Shown here: positions 1 to 10,199 of the stretch, one piece after another
Layout: every line of letters starts with the position of its first letter
How positions within the stretch are numbered: the stretch's first letter is position 1
Source: Phytophthora sp. 'mugwort'
Taxonomy: Eukaryota; Oomycota; Peronosporomycetes; Peronosporales; Peronosporaceae
DNA: 64,000 nucleotides
Direction: 5' to 3'
Assembly: GCA_033558025.1 (NCBI GenBank)
Contig: JAUCEF010000002.1
Coordinates: 2,852,001-2,916,000, forward strand
Translations under genes and position numbers: made by a program
The notes under the pieces: model-generated
What the model was told of the DNA's origin: nothing
The model's database searches: none
Seen by the model: only the letters and a program-made list of their open reading frames with translations

Positions 1-1560
1 TGCCGGTCCAAACTACACAAACATCGTATTGCACCAGGCAGCACGAACAAAAACATATCAAAAGCGCAACCCAGACAACCAAATATGGGCAGAGTTACCA
101 CCCAAAACGTGGGTGGCCGGTTTATTGTGGGCGGCAGTGTAGAGCCAGCAAGTAAACTACTTTAATTGGCGCGTTATGTCATAACATGTACGTGTATTAC
201 TTTCCAGAGTTCTCTTGTCTCGAGGCTGCCTCCCCAAGCAGCCTCCTCAGAAAAGAGATCGGTACATGCCGGCGGTATCGGTTGCGAACGCGTTCGAATC
301 GGGATGCCTACCCCGCCGGTGCTGCAATGTTTCTGCCGCCGCTCTGGTATGCTAATGCGGCTGATCGTCATTGTCGCGCTTTGCGCTTCTGCTGCACTGT
401 GACAGCTATCCTATTAGGATATTCCTAGTAGCGGAGCAGGACCTGATGCGGCTTAATCCAGCTGCCGCCAACGACGCAAAACCGCGTTGTTGTCGACAAT
501 GCGGACAATTTGTCGAGCAGAGATCACCAATCTCTGTTGCTATGCAGCATCATAGCTCAAGTTTATTCGACACGACACGATTACAAGTCCGAATATGCGA
601 CCTGGGCTAGCCGTAAAGTGTGACAAACTGCCAACGCCACCATAACGTGGCGTTTGGGGCTGGCGAAAGCGCAACGGCGTCCGTGATCGGAGGACTCGAT
701 GACAGGGCGGCCAAATCCACTACAGCAAAGCCTCGCAGTACCCGAACTGCCACTGCTAACCAGTCGATCCCGATCCAGTTGAAGGCGGACTGGTATCCTT
801 GCCACGTCAGCGGGATCAGAAACGGCCCCCGTTCGAAGATCCCGCGGAATTTTCTGTGGATTGCCTCAATCTTTGTGCTTGCTCTTAGCGGCCAGAGAAG
901 GGCTGCTAAGTTGTACATGTAGGAAGACTGCAGAATGTATTCTCTGCTATCAAAACCAATCAGCTGTAAACGTGTAGGTTCCTTAGCGCATACCCACTTC
1001 AACCAGCACTGAGGCGACCAAGAGACAATTTGCTGTCATCTTGGAGCGCGGTCTTTCGGCGGTACCGTTCGCGACGCTAATCTTATATCGGCACAACCGC
1101 CGCGGCCTTGTCTTTCAGGCATGAGCAAAGGATGTGATACATGTAGTATGTGCACCCCATCTTCATCGAACCGACGATTAAGAAGTGGCCACACTTCCTC
1201 AGCGTGACTTGCATTGCGTCTCATCGAGCACGCTACAAAACTCCGTCAGCTCGACAATAAACTTATGGAGCGGTACTAGCTCCGCAGTGGTTGTACATGG
1301 TACACTGTATCGTGCCCGTCGTTTTTTTTTCTATTCTTCATTAAGCTTGCAGCTTCGAGTCGTGCTGCTTTGGTCTCCCTTCCAACTTTTAAGTGCACAC
1401 GTCGAGTGATTGCCAATTAGCAGTGGAAGCCCCCCAACGAAGCCTCGTGACTCCCTTACCGATACTCACGAGTCGTGAGCAAGGTCTCGTCGGGTCCGCG
1501 TCGAGAAGGTACAACGTTGAACGATAGCACGACGCTATAACGGAGTTAACAAAAATACAT
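1..1560. other. Gene-poor stretch with no recognisable feature
   Basis: I find no gene or known element I can support here. One minus-strand open frame at 607-1002 (131 codons) has a mostly protein-like composition with aromatic and hydrophobic blocks, and could be an eroded retroelement fragment. It has no motif I recognise and no start context, so I do not call it a gene. The rest has short frames only. Given its neighbours, the stretch is probably old, degraded repeat DNA, but that is inference from context. Confidence 0.4.
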
Positions 1561-1849
1561 TACACTTTAAGGCTAGTCAGCAACCTACTTTGCTACCCTA
1601 CTTGGCTATTGGGATCGATTTGGGTCTTGTGGACCCAAAACTTGGGTACGAAGTATCCAATTGGTGTCCAAAACAGGTCCATTTTCTCGAAAGTGGGTAC
1701 CCTGAAACCCATTTTAGTCCAGAAGGAAACCGGTGGACGTCCCAAGACGTCTCTGGGCCGAGTTGGACATTTGCAGGACCGATGGGGTCTATGCAAAAAC
1801 CAAGTATAACCCGATGAACCAGGTGGTGGTGAGCCACCTACTTCTAGTG

Positions 1850-1925
1850 AGCTCAGATAGCTCAGCTGGTTAATCATCCATGTGTCAGACGGAAGCGGCC
1901 CGGGTTCGATCCCCAGGCCGACCAG
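1850..1925 (+). repeat. tRNA-derived SINE-like head (RNA polymerase III A and B boxes)
   Basis: A perfect A box (TAGCTCAGCTGG, from 1858) is followed about 45 bases later by a perfect B box (GGTTCGATCCC, 1903-1913), the internal RNA polymerase III promoter layout of a tRNA. The bases expected to form the acceptor stem do not pair: the 5' side before the A box does not complement the GCCGACC after the T arm, and one T-stem pair is mismatched. It is therefore not a working tRNA. Downstream sequence to about 2,240 contains two copies of CGTCTCATGGGCT(T)GTAGGCCT (about 2,013 and 2,131), which could be the SINE body. Tail and target-site duplications were not identified. Confidence 0.6.
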
Positions 1926-2505
1926 ACCTTTCGGACGATGGTTGGGGCTTGTCCGCGAAGGTTGGGATATTAGGGCTTATGACTGGACTGGTGGTCTCGG
2001 GGGCTACTGGGCGCCGTCTCATGGGCTGTAGGCCTGGAAGCACGGTTAGACCCGGTAGTTCTTAAGACTGCTTGACCGGGCACTTCAGAAGGAGAGATGC
2101 GGGCGTGGTTTAGAGGGGCAAAGCCTCCCAGTCGTCGTCTCATGGGCTTGTAGGCCTAGTAGTACGCGCGGCTCGGGAGTGTGGCGCCGCTCTAGACCTC
2201 GATCCAAAGAGTAGTCTAGTGATGTCGTGCATGCCATAACACGCGTAAGCGTCTGTAGCATGTCGCATTCTTTACCCGTCTGTCCACCAACGTGGGACCC
2301 CGCCTGGGTTCAAAAATCCACACCGCCTTCGGGTACAGCAGACATAGGGCAACGCCCGCTAAGCGATCGGCAAATGGAGCCGCGAACTTGGCGTATGGGC
2401 GTGAAAGTGGTGGAGACTAAAGCCAGTAATGGCCGAGGACGCCGGCGGCGGATTGTAAGACATCAGGATGAAGCCTTGAGCTTGTGGCCTTACCTTCGGG
2501 CCACA
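1926..2505. other. Possible SINE body, then unassigned sequence
   Basis: Sequence downstream of the tRNA-like head. It contains a directly repeated motif of about 21 bp (about 2,013 and 2,131). Otherwise I see nothing identifiable. A plus-strand open frame at 2,227-2,559 has no recognisable domain and overlaps the tandem duplication that follows. Confidence 0.3.
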
Positions 2506-2710
2506 GGCGTCTCTTCCTGGCTGCGGTTCAACATGGTCGCGGGAAAGGAACCCCGCTGACGGGTTTCCACCCCGCGATCGCTTGGATCTGCAGTCGTCAA
2601 GGGCGCCAACGCTCCGGACGTTTCTTCCCTGTCGTGGTTCAACATGTCGCAGTAAGGAGTCCCACTGACGGGCTTCCGCCTCGTGGTCGCTTGGGCCATT
2701 GGCATCGAAG
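2506..2710. repeat. Imperfect tandem duplication, period about 111 bp
   Basis: Two adjacent similar units are visible. Unit 1 runs from about 2,506 and unit 2 from about 2,616. Each contains a block around GGTTCAACATG (2,525 and 2,636) followed by a similar GTCGC...CTGACGGG...TTCC segment and ending in (G/A)TCGCTTGG. The offset of the matching GGTTC blocks is 111 bases. The units differ by many substitutions and small indels, so this is an old duplication. Function unknown. Confidence 0.55.
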
Positions 2711-2897
2711 GGTGCCGACACAGGCAGTCCTCGCAATAAGGTGTGTAGTTGCCTACGCACCTGGCTATAACGGAGAGAATACAGTAAGTACTCGCCGAAC
2801 GGCCCAATGCATGGAGAAGGTAGCTCATGCTAAAAGCATTATTTGAACCAGCTACGATGTGCCTCAAGTGGGCTACGATGTGCCACATTCGTGCTTA

Positions 2898-3329
2898 TTA
2901 GGGGTCTAGCATATTCCGCAGAATCTCTTCGGCTTTTTCCTTCGATATCTTTTCCCCATTTCCCTTAGCCACTTGTAGTTTGTTCTCACATACTTGACCA
3001 GAGCGTCCGAATTGTCATGCTTCTGATCAAATTTGGTAATTCCAGCATTTTAGCAACAGCGTCGTGATCTTTCATTCTGCGAAGCCAAGAGTGCAACCAC
3101 TTTTTCGCATCCGGTTTGTTACGCCAAAATCCCGCAATGTATGCGTAGTTGTCCGTCCTCTCTTCGCCTGCTTCGTCCACCGTTTTCGCGACTCGTAGGA
3201 GTCGCTGAGCTTTCTCGTTATTCTGGATACCAACCACGGACTGATCCAAGTCCTTCGTGGCTGATACCGCGTCGGTGCTTGACAGGAGAGTGGCAACTGC
3301 AGCCGCTAGAAGAAGTAGTATGCGCGCAT
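2898..3329 (-). pseudogene. RXLR-dEER effector pseudogene
   Basis: Read on the minus strand, a candidate ATG at 3,329 is followed by a hydrophobic, signal-peptide-like stretch. The ATG is out of frame with that stretch, and the frame of the stretch has no ATG of its own. The frame then carries an RLLR motif (3,193-3,204) about 20 residues after the presumed cleavage site and a downstream EER (about 3,157-3,165), the paired host-translocation signature of Phytophthora-type effectors. A Trp/Tyr-rich C-terminal segment follows. The main open frame (2,986-3,249) breaks near its 3' end, and protein-like sequence continues in other frames to a stop at 2,898, so at least two or three frameshifts are present. 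It is surrounded by transposon remnants, as is usual for RXLR genes. The identification rests on RLLR plus EER plus the hydrophobic N-terminus. Confidence 0.75.
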
Positions 3330-3917
3330 ATATTCAAGTGCAATTAAATAAACACCAGCAGTTACCAGCGTTGGCTAGGTGGAGAAGGTGGAGATGGACT
3401 CGAGGTGGAAATGCAAATTCCAGAGTGAGCGTAACCGTAAGCTGCCGCTACCCTCACCGTCACCAAACTGCGGCCCTACTGTCCAATCGCTCTGACTCAG
3501 ATACAAAGGGATAGGCAGAAACATCTCCAACGTTTTCTTTGGCAGAACAACATACTATACTTACCATTCGGATCCTGGAAAGTTATTTTCATCCTCACTG
3601 AGGAATCGTTGGATCTGTCACAACGCCGCAACGATTACAGGACGTGCATATATATGACGGTACGGCTTGGTTAAAGGCACTCGTTATTTACCCCGACTGC
3701 GTAACACGAGACAGGACATTTATACCAAACTTGACCCGAATTACGTCCCCCGAATATACCCGAGCCGGAGAAGTCGTATCTTGATTGTATACGTCCATTC
3801 CCGTATAGCCGAAAAATCCATGTGGTCGTCGAGCCCTACCCAAAGCGCCAAATACGCGTACGAAGCTAAAAAAAGAAGTCTAAATGGACCGGGATCGACA
3901 CAGAGAACTTGTTGAAC
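3330..3917. other. Unassigned stretch between effector pseudogene and MULE/Ulp1 element
   Basis: No gene is supported. It probably contains the eroded promoter of the effector pseudogene (just above 3,329) and the 3' flank of the transposon that starts at 3,918. I saw no terminal inverted repeat. Confidence 0.3.
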
Positions 3918-4428
3918 TTAAATGCACATGCAGAGATATCGGTAGTGCAAGTACTGCAGTTCCTTCATACTCAACAAGCTAATCTCCTCGGCACCAGCAA
4001 AGAGTTCAAATGCTATCATCATGTACATGCCGTAACCGAAGCTGTCAACTTGCACCTCAAGCTCGTTCACGATAATTCTGGACTCGGTACTTCGTATGAG
4101 CAAAATCTAATAGCAACGTCACGAGGTTTTCAGCAAGCACCCGAACGCCGACTATATAGCTCGACGTCATAGGGTCGTATATACAGACATCCTTCGATTA
4201 AAGATCTATCATGATGGAGCACCAGTGTTTTCTGCCACAGATGACTGGGATCAAAATTTTCTCATGCGTCCTGCCCACGAAAATGTCTTCCATGCTTTGG
4301 ACAGGCATGAAGTCATTCAAGACGTTTCCTGCGATTGCGGTGTCGACGCCAACTGTGTCCCTATCTTCAAACAGTTTCGTCGTTAACGTGTTCACAGTGC
4401 AATCGCCCAATATTTTTTTTTTCATCAA
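3918..4428 (-). pseudogene. Ulp1/C48-type protease fragment of MULE copy 1
   Basis: Two minus-strand frames carry the conserved pieces of a C48 cysteine protease. The piece at 4,198-4,428 has the catalytic-His strand (LIPV...HWCSIMID), and the piece at 3,918-4,103 has the Gln/Cys strand written as QVDSFGYGMYM. In C48 proteases the residue before the final Gly of that motif is the catalytic Cys; here it is Tyr (TAC). The parts are separated by a frame change. Domain fusion of Ulp1 with MULE transposases is well known in plants. Confidence 0.6.
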
Positions 4429-5160
4429 GCTCCAGCGATTTTGCCTGCATACAATACCACAGAAGTTTATGTTAGAAACCTCGCTAAATATTATAGATAG
4501 AAGAGTCGTACCTGAACGGAAAAAAGCGGGATTGACTTAATTTTTGTGAAGCATCGAGATGTGTCTCGGCTTGAAAACGCTTGGGCATTGATATGGTGAA
4601 GTCAATCATGCCAATCCATTTGACAGCCTTGTCTGGTGGTTGATGATCTTCCTTGCTTTGTGCCATTTCTTCATGACTCCCAGCGTTTCCGTTGAATATA
4701 GCCCAACACCGATTATTTCCACCGTCACTTGCTGCTCACGTAAGTTCTGCTGGCCGGTCTCTTTCTGTTTTTTTCTGAAGAGCTCATACTTTGGTGCCGC
4801 ACCTCTCAATGAGATCTGCGAGAAATATGCGCGTGATTGCCTCAAGGGGTGTCAGCTGCTTGGTGGGTAGTAAGGTACTTTTCTTGCGGGCTATCGGAGC
4901 TCTGGGTTTCTTACCGAACTCGAACAACTGAAACCGGACGAGAAGTTCTGCTGACGGCGCGTATGCCTGTTAGTTTTCGATCGCATCTCGGAGATTTGCA
5001 AGGCTCAAATTTGAGTGCAAACACGTCTGAATCGCCTTAAGCCACAAAAAATAACATTTATTTTTTGAGCGGTTTTCTTGGCTCGTGCGGTTTTCTTTGG
5101 TCGTCCGTGTGGCCTCGGTGGGCTAATCACTTCAAATGCACAATCTTCCATAGGCTACAA

Positions 5161-5296
5161 GGTCGCGGACCGTGCAACCGACTCATTCGCCGATTCGCCT
5201 GACTGGATGCTCGATTCGGGTGAATCGGGTGAATCGGGTGAATCGAGCATCCAGTCAGGCGAATCGGCGAATGAGTCGGTTGCACGGTCCGCGACC
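5161..5296. repeat. Perfect 57-bp inverted repeat (palindromic insertion)
   Basis: The left arm 5,161-5,217 and right arm 5,240-5,296 are exact reverse complements over 57 bases. They are separated by a 22-base spacer made of repeats of GGGTGAATC. The arms begin GGTCGCGGACCGTGCAACCG on both strands. The structure interrupts the minus-strand MULE/Ulp1 fragment, so it may be a small foldback or MITE-like insertion. Perfect identity of the arms suggests it is recent or maintained by conversion. No clear target-site duplication is visible. It would form a strong cruciform or RNA hairpin. Confidence 0.9.
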
Positions 5297-6896
5297 AGGG
5301 TCTGCTCACCCGGTTCATTAAAATATTTGACTTCTTCTTCAGGCACGGAATGTCCGAAATGTGCAGGTTTACCAAAATCACCCTTCTTTAGTTGACGTGC
5401 CACCTCGTGCAAATATGTCACCGCCTCTCGATACTGAGCCATGCCAAACCCCGCGATAGTATCGCATATTTCACTAGCAATAGGAAAAGCCTCGTGATAC
5501 TTTCGATTGGAGTCCCAGGCGCGCTCACTGGTAGTTACGACCCGACTCACTGCGAACGGCTCCAAAGGAGTGACGCTGTCAGCGACATTCTCAAACTCTA
5601 TCGCCGACCGGACAGACAAAAGCAACCACCGTGGATCAGCACTTACGTTGGGGTAACGGTTTCCTTGCCCGAAGCTTTTCTCAGGAAGTATACATGCCGA
5701 CATGGCAACAAGCGCGTGCTCATAAACGAACACGGGCAAGTTTAGTCGCGCTTGGTCACGGAATACTCCGCATTCAGCTCATCCACCGCGTCGTCATCCT
5801 TACACGTGCTTTTCACAAGAACACTTCCGGACAACCTTAGTAAAACTTATAAGAAGCATGGCCCAGTGCATAAGAATACTGACCATGTATCAACTCGCTA
5901 GCGCGCGTGTTGACAAGATTTGCAACAATGTTCATTTCGCGGGCATGCTTCACGTGCTGCACATTGGTCATATTGTCCACGTCATCCACGAAACGTCTTT
6001 CTTGAAGGTTCTGATAGTACATGATGGGGAGGCAATGCATTCATCCACGGCCATGAAGAAATCCACCCATGCCTTAAGCTGTTTTCACGAAGCCTCCAAC
6101 TTGTTGTTGTGTTGTTTCCAAACGTGACCGCATTTGGCGCTTGTGTGTACACCATAGATCACGGCAATTGTCCCAGTTCTTCAGAAAATACGGAACAAAC
6201 GGGTGCCTGGCATGCTTCGCCACTCCAATCGTTTCACCATCGGTTGAATCGGACCCTCGCGTGCTGGAAGACATTTCGTGCCCAACTGAAGGCAATTCAT
6301 GCCCGTCTGAGCCCCCCTCCCTCGATAATTGCCCATATGAAGCCAAACCGTGATAGACTGCATTTGAATCACCGGCTGATGTCAACTGGACTAGAGCGGA
6401 ATAGCCAACTGAGGCGAGATGCAGCATGTACCGGAAATGTTTCGTGTACTCCATCTCCGCCTTTGCATACACGAGCAGGCTCATCACACCTCGAAGTTGT
6501 TCTTTCTGCCACGAATTGAAACCATAGTCGGCCGAGACAATCTCCTTCTCAAATATCTGAGGACATGGAACTAACTGGCAGAGCAGGATAGTTACTTCTG
6601 GGAAGGCGGTCTTCAATACCGACATCTCCGTGAAATCCTTGTCGATCACCACACACTGCAACTTTTATCAGGCGGGATTTGTTATACTTAAACTCCTCTA
6701 GCGCGGTTAGCAAAATAGACCACTGCTCATTCTGCAGTAGTGCGTGCTGTACAAATTGGCCTTTTCCAAACGCATCATGTGCCATGAATTAGAATACTTT
6801 GTACTGCGATCGATTAGTCCCATGTCTGGAAGTTTATCACTAGGGTACCACAACAAAGCACAAGTTTATCAGGAGGGGCCACAAGCAGTTTGATAG

Positions 6897-7919
6897 AGCA
6901 AAATAGAAGACACGGCAACGCACCTCCCTTCCTGCCGGCCCTCTGGTGCGACGGCGTCATCTCGATCATCCAAGTCGCTGCCCTCCACATCGCATAGCTG
7001 CTCCTGCTCAGGCTCAGGCTTGTCATGCAGTTCCAATCCTGGTCCGTGGTGAGCGCGCGGCCGCAGTTGCAGCGGATGGTGTCCTGCTGCACGAGGAGCT
7101 CTCCACGAAACACTTGCCATTTACGAGGCGGTCCGGAGCTACGCCGCCAGCGATCGCCATGTTTGTTGTTAGATATCCCTCTCAGATCACAAGTGCACAT
7201 TCATCCCCCCGAACCTCGTGTAGCATCCCTCGCTGCCGTATCACACGACACGCAGAGGCGGATAAGGACAAAATAGAGCGCCAAAGTTCTTGATGATGAA
7301 GCTTCTTCAAGAGAATATGAGAAAGAGGCTAGCGATTTCGTCTCTCAACTTCCGCTCTCTTCTTGCATCTTTCATTTGCAGATTCTCCGGCAAGCGCTCT
7401 GTTGAGCTTCGCTAGTACCGAGTCAGTAGCAGTGAGCGGTGTGATAACAAGGCCCAGTGCGGTGAAGTCAAGGGAGAAGTTCGACTAGAGTGTGCACTGG
7501 GGATGAAGCGCACATCTCCGCCAGGCGAGGTAGATATCGTTCGTACTGGGTATCTGCTGTAGGGATTCTAACCGTTCATTGCAATGGTGTGAGCCTCGAG
7601 GAAGCGATACTTGTAGCCTAGTGAGCCGCCCATCAGGTACATCATGACTTTGGTTCACACTGGTTGCCATCACCTGACCACACTCCGTGCTGTTAGACGT
7701 TCCTTTAGGATGACACAGATGACATCCATACATTGATGGCAACAACCAGGATTAATTATTTCTCCTCTTGTAGCTCGCAGGGACTTCGAAGGTAACTATG
7801 TATCTATATAGCAAATATAATTGGTGTCTATTACTGAGATTTGCTCCTTTCTGTCTCGTATGCAGCATGGAGACCGCGCACTTTGAAGGGGCATTCGCCA
7901 ACAACATATTCACCCGGGA
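6897..7919. other. Unassigned stretch between two MULE elements
   Basis: Minus-strand frames at 6,814-7,200 and 6,869-7,120 contain an Asp/Glu/Pro-rich stretch and a CNCGRAL motif, which could be a fragment of a transposon-linked protein, but I cannot assign it. From 7,200 to about 7,900 I see nothing identifiable. Confidence 0.3.
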
Positions 7920-10130
7920 GAATTCCTACACCTGCCTCTTCTACCTCACCTAGCGTATTGGTGCAGCTCTGAATATTATGGCCAGGAAGCCCGCACTGGC
8001 TGCAATGGTAGTCGTTCTCGTCTTCGTCTGAGCAGCGGTAACCTGATTATCGAAAACGATAGCAACTTCGGCACTCTCTTCATCATAGTTTGGCGAAGAA
8101 GATACCGATGACTGGCGATGCGTTGAGCCCGCTGTCGAGCTTGGACACTCACCCCGATTGTGTTTCTTTTACCACCTCTGATGATATCAGCCCTGTATCT
8201 TTTGGACGTAATTGTGCTCGACCAGCTTGTCTGTACTTTGGAGGTGGTTTCACTGAATCGGTCCACTCAAGCGAATCGTAAAGTGGCAGCCGAATTGATA
8301 CCGACCCGAACGCTTCAACCATCTTCGGTACCGCGTACGCGTCATGAAAAACTTCTTCACGGTTCAATGAGGCCGTTCACTGGTGGGTGCTGTTGACAAG
8401 TCGTACGAGACGGCTTGAATATGTCGACATGGCACCTTGAGCTGTTCTGTCACCGTGCAGCGTGTGCATATCCCCAACGCCATGTCGACTTCGTAAAGGT
8501 GAGCACATCCGGAGGCATTACGAGGATCGAAGGCATCGAACACATATAAAATAGGATGCGATCCCCAGATCACTGTCTGCGAGGCCACACGCAGCTTTTC
8601 ATCATCGAAAAGCTTTTTTGCATGAGGGGATACGTCGAAGCCAGCCTCCCTCCAGTCACTGACGAGCTTCTTCCGTTTCTCAAGCACTTGCAGTGCACGT
8701 GCACAGTAAGCCATTAGCGACCCGAGCACTAGTTTGTTCCTTACCCCCTTCCAGAGGAGACCATTGTTGTCACCTTCGACGGCACTTGTAGACCGCACTC
8801 CGAACAAAGGTAGCGGGTCTCCATGCTTCAACACTTTGCCCCACGACTTGGACAGCCACGCGGATTCTTTTTATCGTTGGCTTCATGTTACCGACTACAG
8901 ACCAATCCGTAGGGTGGATACCATGAAGATAGCTCCAAACCGACTCCTCCACTGACTCCTCGGCTACTACCTTTGAGATGCCACGCGGGTACCGTGCAAC
9001 GATGGCATCCACCGCTTTGTCATATGTTTGAGTTAATGAAGCTCCTTGTAAAGCAAAATGCCGTCTTTCACGGACTGCATGTTCAACTTTAAAGACTTAA
9101 ACCTTTCTATCGTGTTGAAACGAATATAGACGCAGCAAAATTTCAGATGCACTTGCAATCCCAATCAGCGCAATAGCGCCTGTGCTCCTAGTTGTTTTCC
9201 GCGATCACAGAAGGTTGGCCTAACATGCAAATTCACGCCAGCCACGATGCAATTACAGAAGAACCATGCAAAATTATTAATGGTCTCTCTGTGAACGTAC
9301 GCCACTGCAACCGGAACCGTTTTCTTCTCTCTGTCTCTGCCGATTAACGTTAGACAGATTCCGTTGTAGAGAGCGCCCTTCATTGTGTGTGCCGTCGCAT
9401 TCCCACACCGGCAAAAGCGAATCTTGCACACACACACAACACTCCCTAGCGATACGAAGGCACGAAAGAATCTGCCGCATGAATCCAACTGACAACACAC
9501 GCGTGAACCTGGGTTTAACTCCGCAAACTGCTTCAGGAAACTAGTGAGACGCCCGTATTCAGCGACGGGGTCGACTTTCCGCAAAGACTTTGTATTCTGA
9601 ATGTTGCGGTAAAGCAGAGCAGACTGCTTGTGCAGACCGATCCCATGTATCGCCTTCATGTTGTTTACCACTCGGGCGTTGGACGTGCTGTGACCGTCAA
9701 CAATCGCAGCATTAAAACCAGGTTGCTCCAGCAAGTATTCACTCTTCATCTCCGCGATGCTGCTGCGAAATTGAACATATTGAAGGCGCATAGCCGAAAT
9801 GTACCATGATTTATCAGGAACATGTGAAAGTTTTGTTTTGGCTTCTTTCGAGTCTTCTTATGCGGACCTGTGCTAGTCTGCGCTGCCCCTTTCCGATATA
9901 GAGCATAAAATACTTACAGCCCCCTTCCGCACCGGAGCACAACCACTTCTTGTGATTCCCACCGCCCTTGTTCCGCTTTATACTCTTGTTAGTGCTAAAC
10001 GCATAGGCGCGGATAAACACACCAGCAAGCTTCAAGTCTGCAAAATGAATGTGTAGTTTAGGCTCATCACATCCGAAGCGAGACACCAGGTCGATCTTGG
10101 CAAGCGAGCCTTGCATCGCGCTCATCTCGA
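7920..10130 (-). mobile_element. Decayed MULE transposon with SWIM and CCHC zinc fingers
   Basis: On the minus strand, reading from 10,125 down, the parts appear in normal MULE order. First is an N-terminal DNA-binding region of FLYWCH/MuDR type (9,814-10,125; ADLKLAGVFIRAYAF and a CxxxxEGGC-like part). Then comes a transposase core in broken frames (9,165-9,791; ALYNGICLTLIGRD, VPVAVAYVHRE, CDRGKQL), then a linker (8,770-9,012). A C-terminal segment with a SWIM zinc finger follows (8,364-8,834; CTRC...VPCRH). Last are a proline-rich tail (8,149-8,367, KPPPKYRQAGR) and a CCHC knuckle at about 7,966-8,006 (CSQCGLPGHNIQSC). Frame changes between every block make it non-coding today. It differs in sequence from the MULE/Ulp1 pair beside it. 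No terminal repeats were found. Confidence 0.75.
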
Positions 10131-10199
10131 GCTGCGTTTTCTTCTAATGGACATAGGTTTCAACTTCATGGGGCTCTAAATTAAAAATATCCAATCAAA

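Larger units (their letters stand above)
3918..6896 (-). mobile_element. Decayed MULE transposon with Ulp1-like protease, copy 1
   Basis: On the minus strand, fragments in shifting frames match copy 2 (10.2-13.6 kb, plus) collinearly. They comprise a transposase start region (HDAFGKGQFVQH at about 6,750), the core block at 6,074-6,661 (FTEMSVLK, then FPEVTILLCQ, the MULE pattern), a helical region (5,837-6,040, KNLQERRF), an unplaced segment (5,155-5,739), and a Ulp1/C48-like domain (4,198-4,428 with HWCSIMID; 3,918-4,103 with QVDSFGYG). Relative to copy 2, the FAR1-like N-terminal part is missing: the 5' terminal segment (6,818-6,896, matching 10,200-10,280) joins directly to the transposase core, which implies an internal deletion of about 1.3 kb. 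It has several frameshifts and stops and cannot encode an intact transposase. Confidence 0.75.

Noticed and set aside
607..1002. Minus-strand open frame of 131 codons with protein-like composition
   Set aside because: No recognisable motif, no start context and no second fragment of the same family nearby; kept only as a possible retroelement remnant.
1593..1877. Overlapping open frames on both strands upstream of the SINE-like head
   Set aside because: Frames on opposite strands are equally open over the same bases and show no motif, as expected by chance in this base composition.
1850..1925. Functional tRNA gene
   Set aside because: A and B boxes are perfect but the acceptor stem cannot pair, so it is better explained as a SINE head.
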